A stretch of DNA of 64,000 nt from Massilia frigida (GTDB taxonomy: Bacteria; Pseudomonadota; Gammaproteobacteria; Burkholderiales; Burkholderiaceae_D): positions 124,001 to 188,000 of the forward strand of contig NZ_WHJG01000002.1 in assembly GCF_011682175.1 (NCBI RefSeq), given 5' to 3'. Shown piece after piece: positions 42,581-52,464 of the stretch (its first letter is position 1; each line of letters starts with the position of its first letter). A program made the position numbers and the translations under genes. The notes below the pieces were generated by a model, which searched no databases, was not told the origin of the DNA, and saw only the letters and a list, made by a program, of their open reading frames with translations.

Positions 42581-45413
42581 AGCCGGGCATTTCGTCGGCG
42601 GTTTTACCTGCCTCCTTGCCATCCGCCTCTTCACTATCTTCCTTCTGCTCATCTTCATGATCCGAATCGAACATGGAGCCTGGTGGAAGGGTTCCGGTTG
42701 CGAGGAAGGACATCATTTGTTTGACGTTGCGGCCCTTGAACTGATCAAGGAAGTGATCCAGGTCGTGCATGTCGATGACCGCGTTACGGAATGCGATCAG
42801 TATCCCACTATATTCTTTTGGATCAGTAAGCATTGTCTGCAGATATACCCGTCCAAGATTCACCGAGCCACTATACGAAGGCAAGGTCGGATAGGTATAT
42901 AACAGCAAATAGAGCAGGTACCCGCAAAGCAGCTCCTTCTCAGCCTCGGACAACGGCCGCATGTCGCTCAACAGGAGCTGGACATCGGGTTCAGGATTTC
43001 GCTTCAATACGCGAAGGTACTCGTAGAGCGACGGGGACGACATGAGGCTTTGAAGGACGATTTTTGCCTCGTTATGCGCACACGCCACCTCAAAAAGATA
43101 GGGTAGCGTCACTGCTAAATCATCGACCCGCACCGGTGAATTTTCTTCTACCAAGAGCTCGATCAGCTTTTCCAGCAATGCCGCCTCCACTTTGCCTGAC
43201 CGGGCATTGAGGAATCTGAGGCTAGTGACTTTCGCCTCTGCGGTACGGTGATGAAAAGTCGCATTCAATTCAGCTCTCAATGTTGCTTCTACTTCGTCCA
43301 AGTTGAATGCGTCAAGCAGCTCTTCGCGTCCATGCTCCTTCAGGCGACTGTAGAAGGGGATAAGCTCTGCGACAGATAAAGGAAAGCTATACGACGTCAG
43401 CGCGTCCGCGTCCGCGTCGCCAAGATACTTCCTCAGTGTCGGACTAGACCAGAGCCGGTACACTGACTGAAGCGGCCCGGCGTCTCCCGACACCGTAATA
43501 CTGAACAGCAATTTGCTTTCGATATTCGTAAAGAACATCTTCGACCTGCGCAGCGCTAATCCGATGCATTCCTTTAATGCCCTGCTCTCGTCCTGATTGA
43601 CAAGAGCTTCAATAGCACCAGCCAGTTTGGGGGAACCCATTGGCAACATAGTCACTACCGCGATTGCCTTTCCAATGTTGCCGATCAGCAGTGCACGTTT
43701 ATGAGCGCTATTTTTTTCAATAAATGCCTTTTCGAGCAGAACTAATAAAGCATCGATAAACCCGATCGGGTCGCGTGCCCGACCAACAAGAGTGTCGCCA
43801 ATAACGCTATCGAACAGATCGGCGAACTGGCGCTCATCATAGCGCTCGGCCAGTCCGCGCCCGGCTGCGCGGGAAGATAGCAAATCTTCGATCAACTGGC
43901 GATCCAGGATCTGCGCTGCCGATTCCTTCGGCAGGCTCGATTCGAGAGCCAGCAGAGAAATTTCGATGTCGTTTCCCAGCAAGTCTTCGTGCAGTGTGAT
44001 TCGCTTCTCCAATATTTCCCTTCTCAAGTCATGAATTTTCTTGCTTCGCTTGAGAATGGAAAAATAGGCGTAATGTGGCAGGATAATTTCATCTCCCCAC
44101 TGGAGGTTGATGATAACCATATTATTGACAATACTGATTAACTCCCGCGGCCCAGGCGGATGAGACACGCCAAAACATCGGGCAAACAGGACATAAATGG
44201 TGTGCAGTACGTCCGGCGTCGCTTTTTCGCAAAACACCTTTCGAATCTGCTCATCCATATAGATCCTCCAGTTCGACAACACCGGCGCCGGAACAAACAC
44301 ATTCAGCTGAAAAATCTTGTCGAGAAAATGCGACCCGGACTCAACGATGCCTCCTGCGGCATCTTGGCCACTAGCCTGGCTTATTGCTTGCTGCGAAGCG
44401 TCTTCCTTTTCGGCGGCGGGAACCACCAGCGCATCCCGCGCATAGGGAACGATCACCCATAATCGTTTAAACCATTCGGCTCCAATAAATTGCGGGTTAT
44501 CGATGAAGGCGCGTAGCACCGGCCAGACGGCGCTTGCCTCGTCTTCGGAAAGACGATCAAGATTATCAAGAACGATCACCAGCTTCCACTGATCTTTATC
44601 CAGCAAATCAACCATCAACTCGTTGAAAATGGCCTGAAACTCGATGGTCGACGGCTCCAGCGACTCGGATGTTTGCGAGCGCTCACTAGTCGGACCTTTT
44701 TGAAAAAATATCGTCCATAGTTGGCCGCGTTCGCCATCGCCATCGCCATCGCCATGCTTGCGCAGAAGATGGGCCATCAGCAAATACGGCGTGACGACGC
44801 AGGTCACCGCGACGACCAGCAACCCTTCTCCAAATGCCAGCGGCCATGCGTCGAACTTCAGGCTGTCGGCATATTTAGTCAATGTGAGCACCAACACCGA
44901 CAGCGCGATCGGCAACAATGACAGCGACACTAGCAGCGCCTTCCCAACACCCGAGATGATCGGCTCGACACGTTTTTCATGCTGCTTGATGCGCCGGGAC
45001 AGATCGGATTTCTTTTTCATCCACTTCGCGCAGACGGCCGTTGCCTTGGCGGCAGCGTTCTCTTTGCCAGACTCGGGCGCGACCGTCGCATGCAGGCGGA
45101 AAAATCCCTTTTCTCCCGCACTTGCCTCGATCAAGGCCTCAAGGAAAGCACGCCTGAGCGGATCGCCAGCATGGACCCAAGCGTCGAAATTGAAAAAGAA
45201 CACCTTTTCCTGGACAGAGCATGCTTTCTGCAACAGCCTGATAATACTGGACTTGCCCGCCCCCCATTTTCCTTCGAGGCCGATGGTCTTCCCGCCCTTC
45301 CCTTCGCAGATGATACGCTTCATGGCTTTGGCGATGCCCTCGTGCGAGTTCAGTTGATCTTTGTCTGAGGGTACGTCTTCAAGAAACAGAGAATTTTCGG
45401 ACATTTTTGCCAT
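42579..45413 (-). CDS. KAP-family P-loop NTPase
   Basis: About 944 aa. Walker A lies at residues 47-55 (EGKWGAGKSS), followed by FNFDAWVHAGDPLRRAFLEAL. Two TM helices (about 157-179 and 194-216) interrupt the NTPase domain before Walker B (KLVIVLDNLDRLSEDE, about 277-292), the arrangement typical of KAP NTPases such as Kidins220 and the phage-exclusion protein PifA. The remaining 600 residues are helical with no motif I recognise, ending in an acidic Glu/Asp-rich tail. It is anchored at the inner membrane. Base composition is clearly lower in GC (near 50%) than its neighbours, and it splits pilU from yffB, so it is probably acquired. The start is uncertain: ATG at 45413, ATG at 45404 and a TTG at 45449 all lack a good ribosome-binding site. 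Confidence 0.85.
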   Translation of the reverse strand: MAKMSENSLFLEDVPSDKDQLNSHEGIAKAMKRIICEGKGGKTIGLEGKWGAGKSSIIRLLQKACSVQEKVFFFNFDAWVHAGDPLRRAFLEALIEASAGEKGFFRLHATVAPESGKENAAAKATAVCAKWMKKKSDLSRRIKQHEKRVEPIISGVGKALLVSLSLLPIALSVLVLTLTKYADSLKFDAWPLAFGEGLLVVAVTCVVTPYLLMAHLLRKHGDGDGDGERGQLWTIFFQKGPTSERSQTSESLEPSTIEFQAIFNELMVDLLDKDQWKLVIVLDNLDRLSEDEASAVWPVLRAFIDNPQFIGAEWFKRLWVIVPYARDALVVPAAEKEDASQQAISQASGQDAAGGIVESGSHFLDKIFQLNVFVPAPVLSNWRIYMDEQIRKVFCEKATPDVLHTIYVLFARCFGVSHPPGPRELISIVNNMVIINLQWGDEIILPHYAYFSILKRSKKIHDLRREILEKRITLHEDLLGNDIEISLLALESSLPKESAAQILDRQLIEDLLSSRAAGRGLAERYDERQFADLFDSVIGDTLVGRARDPIGFIDALLVLLEKAFIEKNSAHKRALLIGNIGKAIAVVTMLPMGSPKLAGAIEALVNQDESRALKECIGLALRRSKMFFTNIESKLLFSITVSGDAGPLQSVYRLWSSPTLRKYLGDADADALTSYSFPLSVAELIPFYSRLKEHGREELLDAFNLDEVEATLRAELNATFHHRTAEAKVTSLRFLNARSGKVEAALLEKLIELLVEENSPVRVDDLAVTLPYLFEVACAHNEAKIVLQSLMSSPSLYEYLRVLKRNPEPDVQLLLSDMRPLSEAEKELLCGYLLYLLLYTYPTLPSYSGSVNLGRVYLQTMLTDPKEYSGILIAFRNAVIDMHDLDHFLDQFKGRNVKQMMSFLATGTLPPGSMFDSDHEDEQKEDSEEADGKEAGKTADEMPG
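44732..44755. repeat. Hexanucleotide repeat in the KAP gene
   Basis: Four tandem copies of CGCCAT code for the HGDGDGDGE loop right after the second TM helix of the KAP NTPase. This is in-frame and length-variable by two residues per unit. Confidence 0.8.
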
Positions 45414-45703
45414 TGGAAAAGTTAATCGTACGAACAGAGTTGCAGTCAATCAAATTGTAACCATGTGTAGATATTGTCGATATTAATCGATTGGCAAATC
45501 GGTGCTTACCGAAATCGAAATATTCACTACGCATATTCCGCGTTGCTTATTGTGCGGGCCAAAGTAGCCTTCGGTCTGGCGATGATTGCCTCCATCGCCC
45601 CGCTATCAATGGTGCGCCTGTGGTATCCTCCCGGGTTCCCCAAGAATACTATGGCAACCGCGCCCGCATGCCGGGCGACGGCTGGCCGCGCTCCTGATCG
45701 ACC
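45414..45703. other. Intergenic region between KAP and yffB
   Basis: 290 bp between divergent genes. The first 130 bp are AT-rich like the KAP gene and should contain its promoter. Near 45550 the composition returns to the host GC level, which may mark the edge of the inserted DNA. I see no gene, integrase site or flanking direct repeat. Confidence 0.5.
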
Positions 45704-46057
45704 ATGAAAAAAACCCTGTACGGCATTCCCAACTGCGACACCGTCAAAAAAGCCCGCACCTGGCTGACCGGCCACGCGCAGGCTTTCGACTTCCACGACT
45801 TTAAAAAGCAGGGGCTCGAACGCGCCACCGTGGCCGCCTGGCTAGACCAGATCGACTGGGAAGTGCTGGTCAACCGCAAGGGCACGACCTGGCGCAAGCT
45901 GCCCGACGAACGGCGCGCGGCCATCGTCGACAAGGCCAGCGCGCTCGAACTGATGCTCGAACAGCCGTCCGTCATCAAGCGCCCCGTCCTCGCGGGCGCC
46001 GGCAAGCTGTCGGTCGGCTTTTCCGACGACCGGTACCGCCAGATCTTTTCACTGTAA
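45704..46057 (+). CDS. ArsC/Spx-family reductase-like protein (YffB)
   Basis: 117 aa thioredoxin-fold protein of the ArsC/Spx/YffB group. A single N-terminal Cys11 lies in [13 protein letters not shown], with [11 protein letters not shown] and IKRPVL(A)G as conserved later segments. YffB is glutathione-dependent but its substrate is not settled; it commonly neighbours dapE, as here (19 bp downstream). It should not be taken as an arsenate-resistance gene. Confidence 0.9.
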   Translation: MKKTLYGIPNCDTVKKARTWLTGHAQAFDFHDFKKQGLERATVAAWLDQIDWEVLVNRKGTTWRKLPDERRAAIVDKASALELMLEQPSVIKRPVLAGAGKLSVGFSDDRYRQIFSL

Positions 46058-46076
46058 TGTCCTGCCAAAGACCACA

Positions 46077-47228
46077 ATGACCTTTTCCCGTACCCTCGCG
46101 CTGACCGAAAAACTGATTGCGCTGTCCTCGATCACGCCCGATGACAAAGGCTGCCAGCAGCACCTGATCGACCTGCTCTCGCCGCTCGGCTTCGTGTGCG
46201 AGACCATCGAATCGAATGGCGTGACCAATCTGTGGGCGCGCAAGGGCAGCGCCTCCCCGGTATTCGTGTTCGCCGGCCATACCGACGTGGTGCCGACCGG
46301 CCCCGTCGAACAATGGCAATCGCAGCCCTTCATTCCGACCCAGCGCGACGGCAAGCTGTATGGGCGCGGCGCGGCCGACATGAAGACCTCGATCGCGGCC
46401 ATGGTCGTGGCCTGCGAAGAATTCATCGCCGAGCACCCGGACCACACTGGCTCGATCGCCTTTCTCATCACCAGCGACGAGGAAGGCCCGGCCACCGACG
46501 GCACCGTGGTGGTGTGCCGCCTGCTGGAACAACGCGGCGAAAAGATCGATTACTGCCTGGTGGGCGAACCGACATCGGCCCACGTATTGGGCGACATGAT
46601 CAAGAATGGCCGCCGTGGTTCGCTGTCGGGCAAGCTGGTGATCAAGGGCATCCAGGGCCACATCGCCTACCCGCAGCTGGCGCGCAACCCGATCCACCAG
46701 AGTGCGCCGGCGCTGGCCGAACTGGCCGCCGAGCAGTGGGACGCGGGCAATGAATACTATCTGCCGACGTCGTGGCAGATGTCCAACATCCACGCCGGCA
46801 CGGGCGCCAATAATGTGATCCCGGGCGACGTGACGATCGACTTCAACTTCCGCTTTTCGACCGCCAGCAGCGCCGACGGCCTCGAGGCGCGCGTGCATGC
46901 GATCCTCGACAAGCACGGCCTGGAATACGATTTGGCGTGGACCTTGTCCGGCCTGCCCTTCCTGACCCCGCGCGGCACGCTGTCCGATGCCTTGTCGGCC
47001 GCCATCCTCACCGAGACCGGCGTGCAGACCGAATTGTCGACCACGGGCGGGACCTCGGACGGGCGCTTCATCGCCCGCATCTGCCCGCAGGTGATAGAAT
47101 TCGGCCCTCCAAATGCCAGCATCCACAAGATCGACGAGCACATCGACGTGCGTTTCATCGATCCGCTCAAGAATATCTATCGCCGCACGCTCGACAACCT
47201 GCTGGCGCCTGCGCCGCACAACACATGA
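46077..47228 (+). CDS. dapE: Succinyl-diaminopimelate desuccinylase
   Basis: 383 aa zinc aminoacylase-fold hydrolase that releases LL-diaminopimelate and succinate in lysine and cell-wall synthesis. Metal and catalytic residues are in [33 protein letters not shown] and, late, SIHKIDEHI. It completes the window's dapC-dapD-dapE set. It lies in the same direction as yffB and prmB with short gaps. Confidence 0.96.
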   Translation: MTFSRTLALTEKLIALSSITPDDKGCQQHLIDLLSPLGFVCETIESNGVTNLWARKGSASPVFVFAGHTDVVPTGPVEQWQSQPFIPTQRDGKLYGRGAADMKTSIAAMVVACEEFIAEHPDHTGSIAFLITSDEEGPATDGTVVVCRLLEQRGEKIDYCLVGEPTSAHVLGDMIKNGRRGSLSGKLVIKGIQGHIAYPQLARNPIHQSAPALAELAAEQWDAGNEYYLPTSWQMSNIHAGTGANNVIPGDVTIDFNFRFSTASSADGLEARVHAILDKHGLEYDLAWTLSGLPFLTPRGTLSDALSAAILTETGVQTELSTTGGTSDGRFIARICPQVIEFGPPNASIHKIDEHIDVRFIDPLKNIYRRTLDNLLAPAPHNT

Positions 47229-47241
47229 CCCGAGAACAGCC

Positions 47242-48132
47242 ATGACCACTACCCTGTTTACTACCCCGCGCGACCTGCTGCGCTACGCAATCACCCGTTT
47301 CAACGGCGCCAAGCTGTTTTTCGGCCACGGCAGCGCCGAAGCGCTGGACGAAGCGGCTTACCTGATCCTGCATACGCTCAAGCTCCCGCTCGACAAGCTC
47401 GATCCCTTCCTCGACGCGCGCCTGCTGCCCGACGAAGTGCTGCAAGTGCTGGCCGTGATCGAACGCCGCGCCAACGAGCGCGTGCCGGCCGCCTACATCA
47501 CCAACGAAGCGTGGCTGGGCACCTACGCCTTCTACGTCGACGAGCGCGTGATCGTGCCGCGTTCCTTCATCCATGAACTGATTCCGCACCAGTTCAGCCC
47601 CTGGGTGGAAGATCCGTACGCGGTCGAGAACATCCTCGAACTGTGCACCGGGTCGGGCTGCCTGGCGATCATGATGGCCGACGCCTTCCCCGACAGCGTG
47701 GTCGATGCGGTCGATATCTCCAACGATGCGCTGGCCGTGGCCGAGCACAATATCCGCGAATACAAGCTCGAAGGCCGGGTCAATCCGATCGCCTCGGACC
47801 TGTACCAGAATGTCCCGTTCAAAAAATACGACCTGATTATCTCGAACCCGCCCTACGTCAATTCGGCGTCGATGGCGTCGCTGCCGCCCGAGTACCTGCG
47901 CGAGCCGCAGATTGCGCTCGACGGCGGCGCCGACGGCATGGACCTGGTGCGCAAGATCGTCGCCGGCGCGGCCGAACGCCTCACGCCGAACGGCATCCTG
48001 ATGGTCGAAATCGGCAACGAGCGCGATTATGCGGAAGCGGCCTTCGGCCACCTCGGCCTGACCTGGGTGACCACCAGCGCGGGCGACGACATGGTTTTCC
48101 TGCTCACCGCAGAACAATTGCAAGCACAGTAA
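47242..48132 (+). CDS. prmB: 50S ribosomal protein L3 glutamine methyltransferase
   Basis: 296 aa SAM-dependent N5-glutamine methyltransferase, HemK/PrmB type. The PrmB-like N-terminal domain (DLLRYAITRFNGAKLFFGHG) distinguishes it from PrmC. Motif I is ILELCTGSGCLAIMMA and the catalytic NPPY appears as IISNPPYVNS. It starts from the ATG 14 nt after the dapE stop; a longer frame overlaps dapE and is a shadow. Confidence 0.94.
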   Translation: MTTTLFTTPRDLLRYAITRFNGAKLFFGHGSAEALDEAAYLILHTLKLPLDKLDPFLDARLLPDEVLQVLAVIERRANERVPAAYITNEAWLGTYAFYVDERVIVPRSFIHELIPHQFSPWVEDPYAVENILELCTGSGCLAIMMADAFPDSVVDAVDISNDALAVAEHNIREYKLEGRVNPIASDLYQNVPFKKYDLIISNPPYVNSASMASLPPEYLREPQIALDGGADGMDLVRKIVAGAAERLTPNGILMVEIGNERDYAEAAFGHLGLTWVTTSAGDDMVFLLTAEQLQAQ

Positions 48133-48158
48133 TCCCCACTCATTACAAAAAGTAGAAC

Positions 48159-50156
48159 ATGATCCGTTTCCTGAACGTTAGCCTGATGCGCGGCACCAAG
48201 CCGCTGCTGGAAGGCGTCGACCTTACCCTCAACCCGGGCGATAAAATCGGCCTGATTGGTGCCAATGGTGCCGGCAAATCGAGCCTGTTCGGCATGCTGC
48301 GCGGCGAACTGCACCCGGACCAGGGCGAGATCGATTTCCCCGCCAAATGGCGCATGGCTTACGTGGCCCAGGAAACGCCGCCGCTCGAACGCGCGGCGCT
48401 CGATTACGCCATCGACGGCGACGTCCACCTGCGCAAGCTGGAAGCGGAACTGGCGCGCCTGGAGTCCGAGCCGGAATCGACCGAGAACGGCATCGCCATC
48501 GGCGAGATCTACAGCGCGCTGGCCGACGCCGACGCCTACACGGTGCAGTCACGCGGCGAACAGCTGCTGCTGGGCCTTGGTTTTTCGCTGTCGCAGATGC
48601 AGCAGCCGATCGCCAGCTTCTCGGGTGGCTGGCGCATGCGCCTGAACCTGGCGCAGGCCCTGATGTGCCCTTCCGACCTGCTGCTGCTCGATGAACCGAC
48701 CAATCACCTGGATCTGGACGCGATCATCTGGCTGGAAGACTGGCTCAAACGCTACGCCGGCACCCTGATCATCATTTCGCACGATCGCGACTTCCTCGAC
48801 GAAATCGTCAACGTCATCGTGCACATCGACGAGCGCAGGCTGAAACGCTACTCGGGCAACTATTCCGGTTTCGAGCGCCAGCGCGCGGCCCAGATGATCC
48901 TGGCCGCCGGCGCCCTCGCCAAGCAGCAGCGCCAGCGCGCCCACCTTGAGTCCTTCGTGAACCGCTTCAAGGCGCAAGCCTCGAAAGCGCGCCAGGCCCA
49001 GAGCCGCATGAAGGCGCTGGAGAAAATGGAAGAACTGGCGCCATTGCGCGCCGCCGCCGAATTCTCGTTCGAATTCCGCGAGCCGCTGTCCGCACCGAAT
49101 CCGCTGCTGGTGATGGAAGACGTGGACGCCGGCTACCACATCCTCGACGAGCATGGCGACAAGGTCGGCGACAAGGTGATCGTATCAAACATCAAGTTCT
49201 CCCTGCAAATCGGCCAGCGCATTGGTCTCCTGGGTGTGAACGGCGCCGGTAAATCGACGCTGATCAAGACCATCGCCGGCGAACTGATGCCGCTGACGGG
49301 CGACGCCACGCTCGGCAAGGGCCTGTCGATCGGTTACTTCGCCCAGCACCAGGTGGAAATGCTGCGCCATGACGAATCGCCCCTGTGGCACCTGGCCAAA
49401 ATTGCGCCGACGGTGCGCGAGCAGGAGCTGCGCAACTTCCTGGGCGGCTTCAACTTCCCCGGCAATATGGTGACCAGTCCGATCCGCCCGTTCTCCGGCG
49501 GCGAGAAAGCGCGCCTGGCACTGGCGCTGATCGTCTGGCAGCGCCCTAACCTGCTGCTGCTCGATGAACCAACCAATCACCTGGACCTGGAAACGCGCGA
49601 GGCGCTGACCATGGCGCTGGCGCAGTTCGAGGGCACGCTGGTGGTGGTATCGCACGATCGCCACCTGCTGCGCGCCACCACCGACCAGTTCATCATCGTC
49701 GCCGACGGCAAGCTGCAACCGTTCGACGGTGATTTGGACGACTACAAGGACTGGCTGTTCCAGACCAAGCTTGGCAAGGGCACCACCGTGCTGCCGGCGG
49801 CGGGCAAGGACAACAAGACGGCTTTCCCGGTCGCGACCGCGGTGGCCGCGCCAGCCGCGCCGGTGGCCGACAAGAAGGACCAGAAGCGCCAGGACGCGGA
49901 GCAGCGCCAGCGCACGGCCGCGCTGCGCAAACCGATCGAGGGCAAGATCAAGCGCCTGGAAGAGCAGATCGCCAAGCGCAACGAGCAGAAGGCTGAGGTT
50001 GACGGTAAGCTCGGCGAAGCGAGCATCTATGAAGCAGCCAACAAGGCCAAGCTGAAAACGCTGCTGGCGGACCAGTCGTTCTACAAGAAGGACCTGGCGC
50101 AGCTGGAAGCGGAATGGATGGAGTTGCAGGAGCAGCTGGAAGGTTTGGCGGCTTAA
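48159..50156 (+). CDS. ABC-F ATPase (YheS-like)
   Basis: 665 aa with two ABC domains and no TM segments. Walker A motifs are GANGAGKSSLFG and GVNGAGKSTLIK; signature motifs are FSGGWRMRLNLAQ and FSGGEKARLALAL. A linker with YSGFERQRAAQ joins the two, and a C-terminal charged coiled coil follows an Ala/Pro-rich spacer. ABC-F proteins act on ribosomes to relieve stalled translation; this arrangement fits the YheS branch. It ends at a bidirectional terminator. Confidence 0.92.
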   Translation: MIRFLNVSLMRGTKPLLEGVDLTLNPGDKIGLIGANGAGKSSLFGMLRGELHPDQGEIDFPAKWRMAYVAQETPPLERAALDYAIDGDVHLRKLEAELARLESEPESTENGIAIGEIYSALADADAYTVQSRGEQLLLGLGFSLSQMQQPIASFSGGWRMRLNLAQALMCPSDLLLLDEPTNHLDLDAIIWLEDWLKRYAGTLIIISHDRDFLDEIVNVIVHIDERRLKRYSGNYSGFERQRAAQMILAAGALAKQQRQRAHLESFVNRFKAQASKARQAQSRMKALEKMEELAPLRAAAEFSFEFREPLSAPNPLLVMEDVDAGYHILDEHGDKVGDKVIVSNIKFSLQIGQRIGLLGVNGAGKSTLIKTIAGELMPLTGDATLGKGLSIGYFAQHQVEMLRHDESPLWHLAKIAPTVREQELRNFLGGFNFPGNMVTSPIRPFSGGEKARLALALIVWQRPNLLLLDEPTNHLDLETREALTMALAQFEGTLVVVSHDRHLLRATTDQFIIVADGKLQPFDGDLDDYKDWLFQTKLGKGTTVLPAAGKDNKTAFPVATAVAAPAAPVADKKDQKRQDAEQRQRTAALRKPIEGKIKRLEEQIAKRNEQKAEVDGKLGEASIYEAANKAKLKTLLADQSFYKKDLAQLEAEWMELQEQLEGLAA

Positions 50157-50180
50157 TACGCACGCACGGCCGTTACCCCT

Positions 50181-50230
50181 AAAACCGTCGCCCCCGCCGA
50201 GTGCCGCCTTGGCGCGGGGGCGGCGGTTTT
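50181..50230. terminator. Bidirectional terminator between ABC-F and cheW-like genes
   Basis: Long G/C-rich arms AAAACCGTCGCCCCCGC (50181-50197) and the near complement ending GGCGGTTTT (50214-50230) flank a short loop. A-run and T-run at the two sides allow it to work on both strands for the convergent genes. Confidence 0.85.
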
Positions 50231-50269
50231 CAGGTTAGCGGGAGCGCAGACATGCGCGCGTGACGATTC

Positions 50270-50782
50270 TCATGCTGCCTTTTGCGCACCGGCGACGCTC
50301 TCGCGCCGGATCGACATCAGCTTGTCGATGTCCACCAAAATCAGGCGCCGTCCATCGGTTTCGCCGAGCCCCATCAGGTAGTCGCAGCCGCTGTCGCGGG
50401 TCAGGCCCGGAATCGGCGAGATCTGGTCCGGGGACATGCGCACCACATCGGTCACCCCATCGACCACCATCCCCATCACGCACGTCGACAACTGCAGGAT
50501 GATCACGTCGGTCATCGGGTCGGGCGAAGCGGCGCGCTCCGCGACGCGCTCCGCGACGCGCTCGTTGAACGCGACCCGCATGTCCACCAGCGGCATGATC
50601 ACGCCACGCGACACCGCTACCCCTTTGACGATCGCGCCTTCCGAGGCGAAGCGTTCGAGCGACTTGAATGTGCGCAACTCCTTCACCTTGCGAAAATCGA
50701 CCCCGTACTCCATGCCCCCCAACTGGAAGCTCAGGAACTCCATCTTGCCGATCGGGGCAGACTGCGTTGACATCGTGTGCAT
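50270..50782 (-). CDS. Orphan CheW-like chemotaxis adaptor
   Basis: 170 aa, single CheW domain (FLSFQLGGMEYGVDFRKVKEL; VKGVAVSRGVIMPLVDMR; LMGLGETDGRRLILVDIDKLM). It is more divergent than the cheW at 7170-7670; for example the usual NLRG is VSRG. An internal 12-bp duplication gives VAERVAERAA. It may serve another receptor set or compete for CheA. The ATG at 50782 has AAAGGA upstream. It is divergent from an HDOD-protein gene. Confidence 0.88.
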   Translation of the reverse strand: MHTMSTQSAPIGKMEFLSFQLGGMEYGVDFRKVKELRTFKSLERFASEGAIVKGVAVSRGVIMPLVDMRVAFNERVAERVAERAASPDPMTDVIILQLSTCVMGMVVDGVTDVVRMSPDQISPIPGLTRDSGCDYLMGLGETDGRRLILVDIDKLMSIRRESVAGAQKAA

Positions 50783-50969
50783 GGTGGTCCTTTCGTCTTT
50801 GCGGGGCTGCGGCAAGGTCGCGAAACCCCATCGTAATGCGCGTGTACAAGGCTCTCGTTGAGCGCGATCAAGGTTTCCAGCGGCCCGCCTGCGCTTGCAA
50901 TGCAACGGGAACGCTTTACAATGGGGCGGCAATATTCCGGGGGACAATTGCAAACTTGAAGGGTGGACA

Positions 50970-52034
50970 ATGTATCAATGGGTGAAGCGAATCTTTTCGG
51001 CTTCCGGGCCGGCGCCGGATGCACCTGGCCGGACGCCAGGCAGCCAGCCGGCACCCGCCGTTGCCGCCAGCGCGGCGCCAGCGGGCAACGCCGCCCAGCT
51101 CTCGTTCGAGCAGCGCGACGGGGTCAACGGCAGTTACTTCAATTGGCTGTTCGACAATACCGATGTGACCGGCCTGGATACCACGCCACACGAAAACCAG
51201 GTGCTCGACGCGCTGGCAGCCATCCTGGCGTCGCAGCAGTCGGGCGCGGCACTGGTGCGGCGCCTGCCCGGCCTGCTGCCGCAACTGCTGCAAAGCCTGC
51301 GCAGCGATAACTTTTCGGGCGCGCAACTGTCGCGCACCATTTCCAACGATGTGGTGCTGGTGGCGGCCGTGATCCGCATGGCCAATACCTCGTTCAAGGG
51401 CAGCGGCACCACCATCACCAGCGTCGAACACGCGGTCATGCTGATCGGCCAGGAAGGCTTGCGCCACCTGATCACCAGCGTCGCTTTCCGCCCCATCATC
51501 GACCTCAATTCGGGCCAGTACACGCGCCTGCTGGCGCCACGCATCTGGGACCAGTCCGAGCGCTGCGCGGTGGCCAACCGCATGCTGGCCGAGGACATGG
51601 GCATCGATCCCTTCGAGGCCTTCCTCGCGGGGCTGGTGCAGAACGTGGGGCTGATCGTCACCCTGCGCATCATGGACCAGATGAGCAAGAGCGAGAAAGA
51701 ACTGGGTTCCGAGATGTTTTGCGCGCGCCTGGTGCGCGACGCCCGCATCCTCACCTGCAGCATCGGGCGCGAATGGAATTTCCCCGAGAGCGTGGTCAGC
51801 GCCATCGGCGAGCAGGCCGGCATGCGCAAGGGCGTGCCGGTGTCGCCGCTGGGACGCTTGCTGACCCAGTCCGATTACCTGAGCAAGGTACGCATCCTGG
51901 TCGACAACGAGCGCCTCGACAAGGGCGATCCGGTGCTGTTCAAGGGCCTCTCGCCACGGGCGATGGCGTGCTACCGCGAGCTCGATGCGATCGATGACGA
52001 CGTGGCGGCAGCGCCCGCGGCGCCGGCGCCGTGA
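50970..52034 (+). CDS. HDOD-domain protein
   Basis: 354 aa. A proline/alanine-rich N-terminal stretch (about 12-50) is followed by an HDOD domain (QLSRTISNDVVLVAAVIRMANTS; EHAVMLIGQEGLRHL; AGLVQNVGLIVTL) that lacks the HD metal residues of phosphodiesterases. HDOD proteins are thought to be signalling scaffolds in motility, c-di-GMP or stress control. It is divergent from the orphan cheW, and its stop overlaps the arfB start. I chose the ATG at 50970; the longer frame has no support. Confidence 0.87.
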   Translation: MYQWVKRIFSASGPAPDAPGRTPGSQPAPAVAASAAPAGNAAQLSFEQRDGVNGSYFNWLFDNTDVTGLDTTPHENQVLDALAAILASQQSGAALVRRLPGLLPQLLQSLRSDNFSGAQLSRTISNDVVLVAAVIRMANTSFKGSGTTITSVEHAVMLIGQEGLRHLITSVAFRPIIDLNSGQYTRLLAPRIWDQSERCAVANRMLAEDMGIDPFEAFLAGLVQNVGLIVTLRIMDQMSKSEKELGSEMFCARLVRDARILTCSIGREWNFPESVVSAIGEQAGMRKGVPVSPLGRLLTQSDYLSKVRILVDNERLDKGDPVLFKGLSPRAMACYRELDAIDDDVAAAPAAPAP

Positions 52035-52429
52035 GCGCGACCATCGATCCGGGCCAGGTGGAGTTTTCCGCGATTCGCGCCCAGGGGCCCGGCGGGCAGA
52101 ATGTGAACAAGGTATCGTGCGCGGTGCACCTGCGCTTCGACGTGGGCGCGTCGTCGCTGCCGGACGCCATCAAGGAACGGCTGCTGGCCCTGTCGGACCA
52201 GCGCATCACCCAGGCCGGCGTGGTGGTGCTCAAGGCGCAGCAATCGCGCAGCCTGGAGCAGAACAAGGAAGATGCGCTGCGCCGGCTGCAGGAGCTGGTC
52301 GACAGCGTGGCCGTGCTGCCTACGGTGCGGCGCGCGACGCGGCCGACCCGCAGCTCGCAGCGCAAGCGGCTCGACTCCAAGACCCGCAGCGGACAGACCA
52401 AGGCGATGCGGGGGAAGGTCAGCGAATAA
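52031..52429 (+). CDS. arfB: Alternative ribosome-rescue hydrolase ArfB
   Basis: 132 aa. The peptidyl-tRNA hydrolase GGQ motif is at residues 21-23 (AQGPGGQNVNKV), and the basic C-terminal tail (RSSQRKRLDSKTRSGQTKAMRGK) is the part that enters the mRNA channel of stalled ribosomes. ArfB frees non-stop ribosomes when tmRNA is overwhelmed. The GTG start overlaps the HDOD stop codon (GTGA), so the two are probably translated together. Confidence 0.94.
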   Translation: MSATIDPGQVEFSAIRAQGPGGQNVNKVSCAVHLRFDVGASSLPDAIKERLLALSDQRITQAGVVVLKAQQSRSLEQNKEDALRRLQELVDSVAVLPTVRRATRPTRSSQRKRLDSKTRSGQTKAMRGKVSE

Positions 52430-52464
52430 GCGAATCGGCGATAGCGCGCCACCGTCGCGCTAAC

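Noticed and set aside
45474-45707. Small genes in the KAP-yffB spacer
   Set aside because: Two overlapping short frames of about 70 codons show no ribosome-binding site, no recognisable motif and composition that changes part-way.
45704-46057. Arsenate reductase (arsC) in an arsenic-resistance locus
   Set aside because: The protein belongs to the YffB/Spx side of the family and lies next to dapE; no arsR, arsB or acr3 gene is near.
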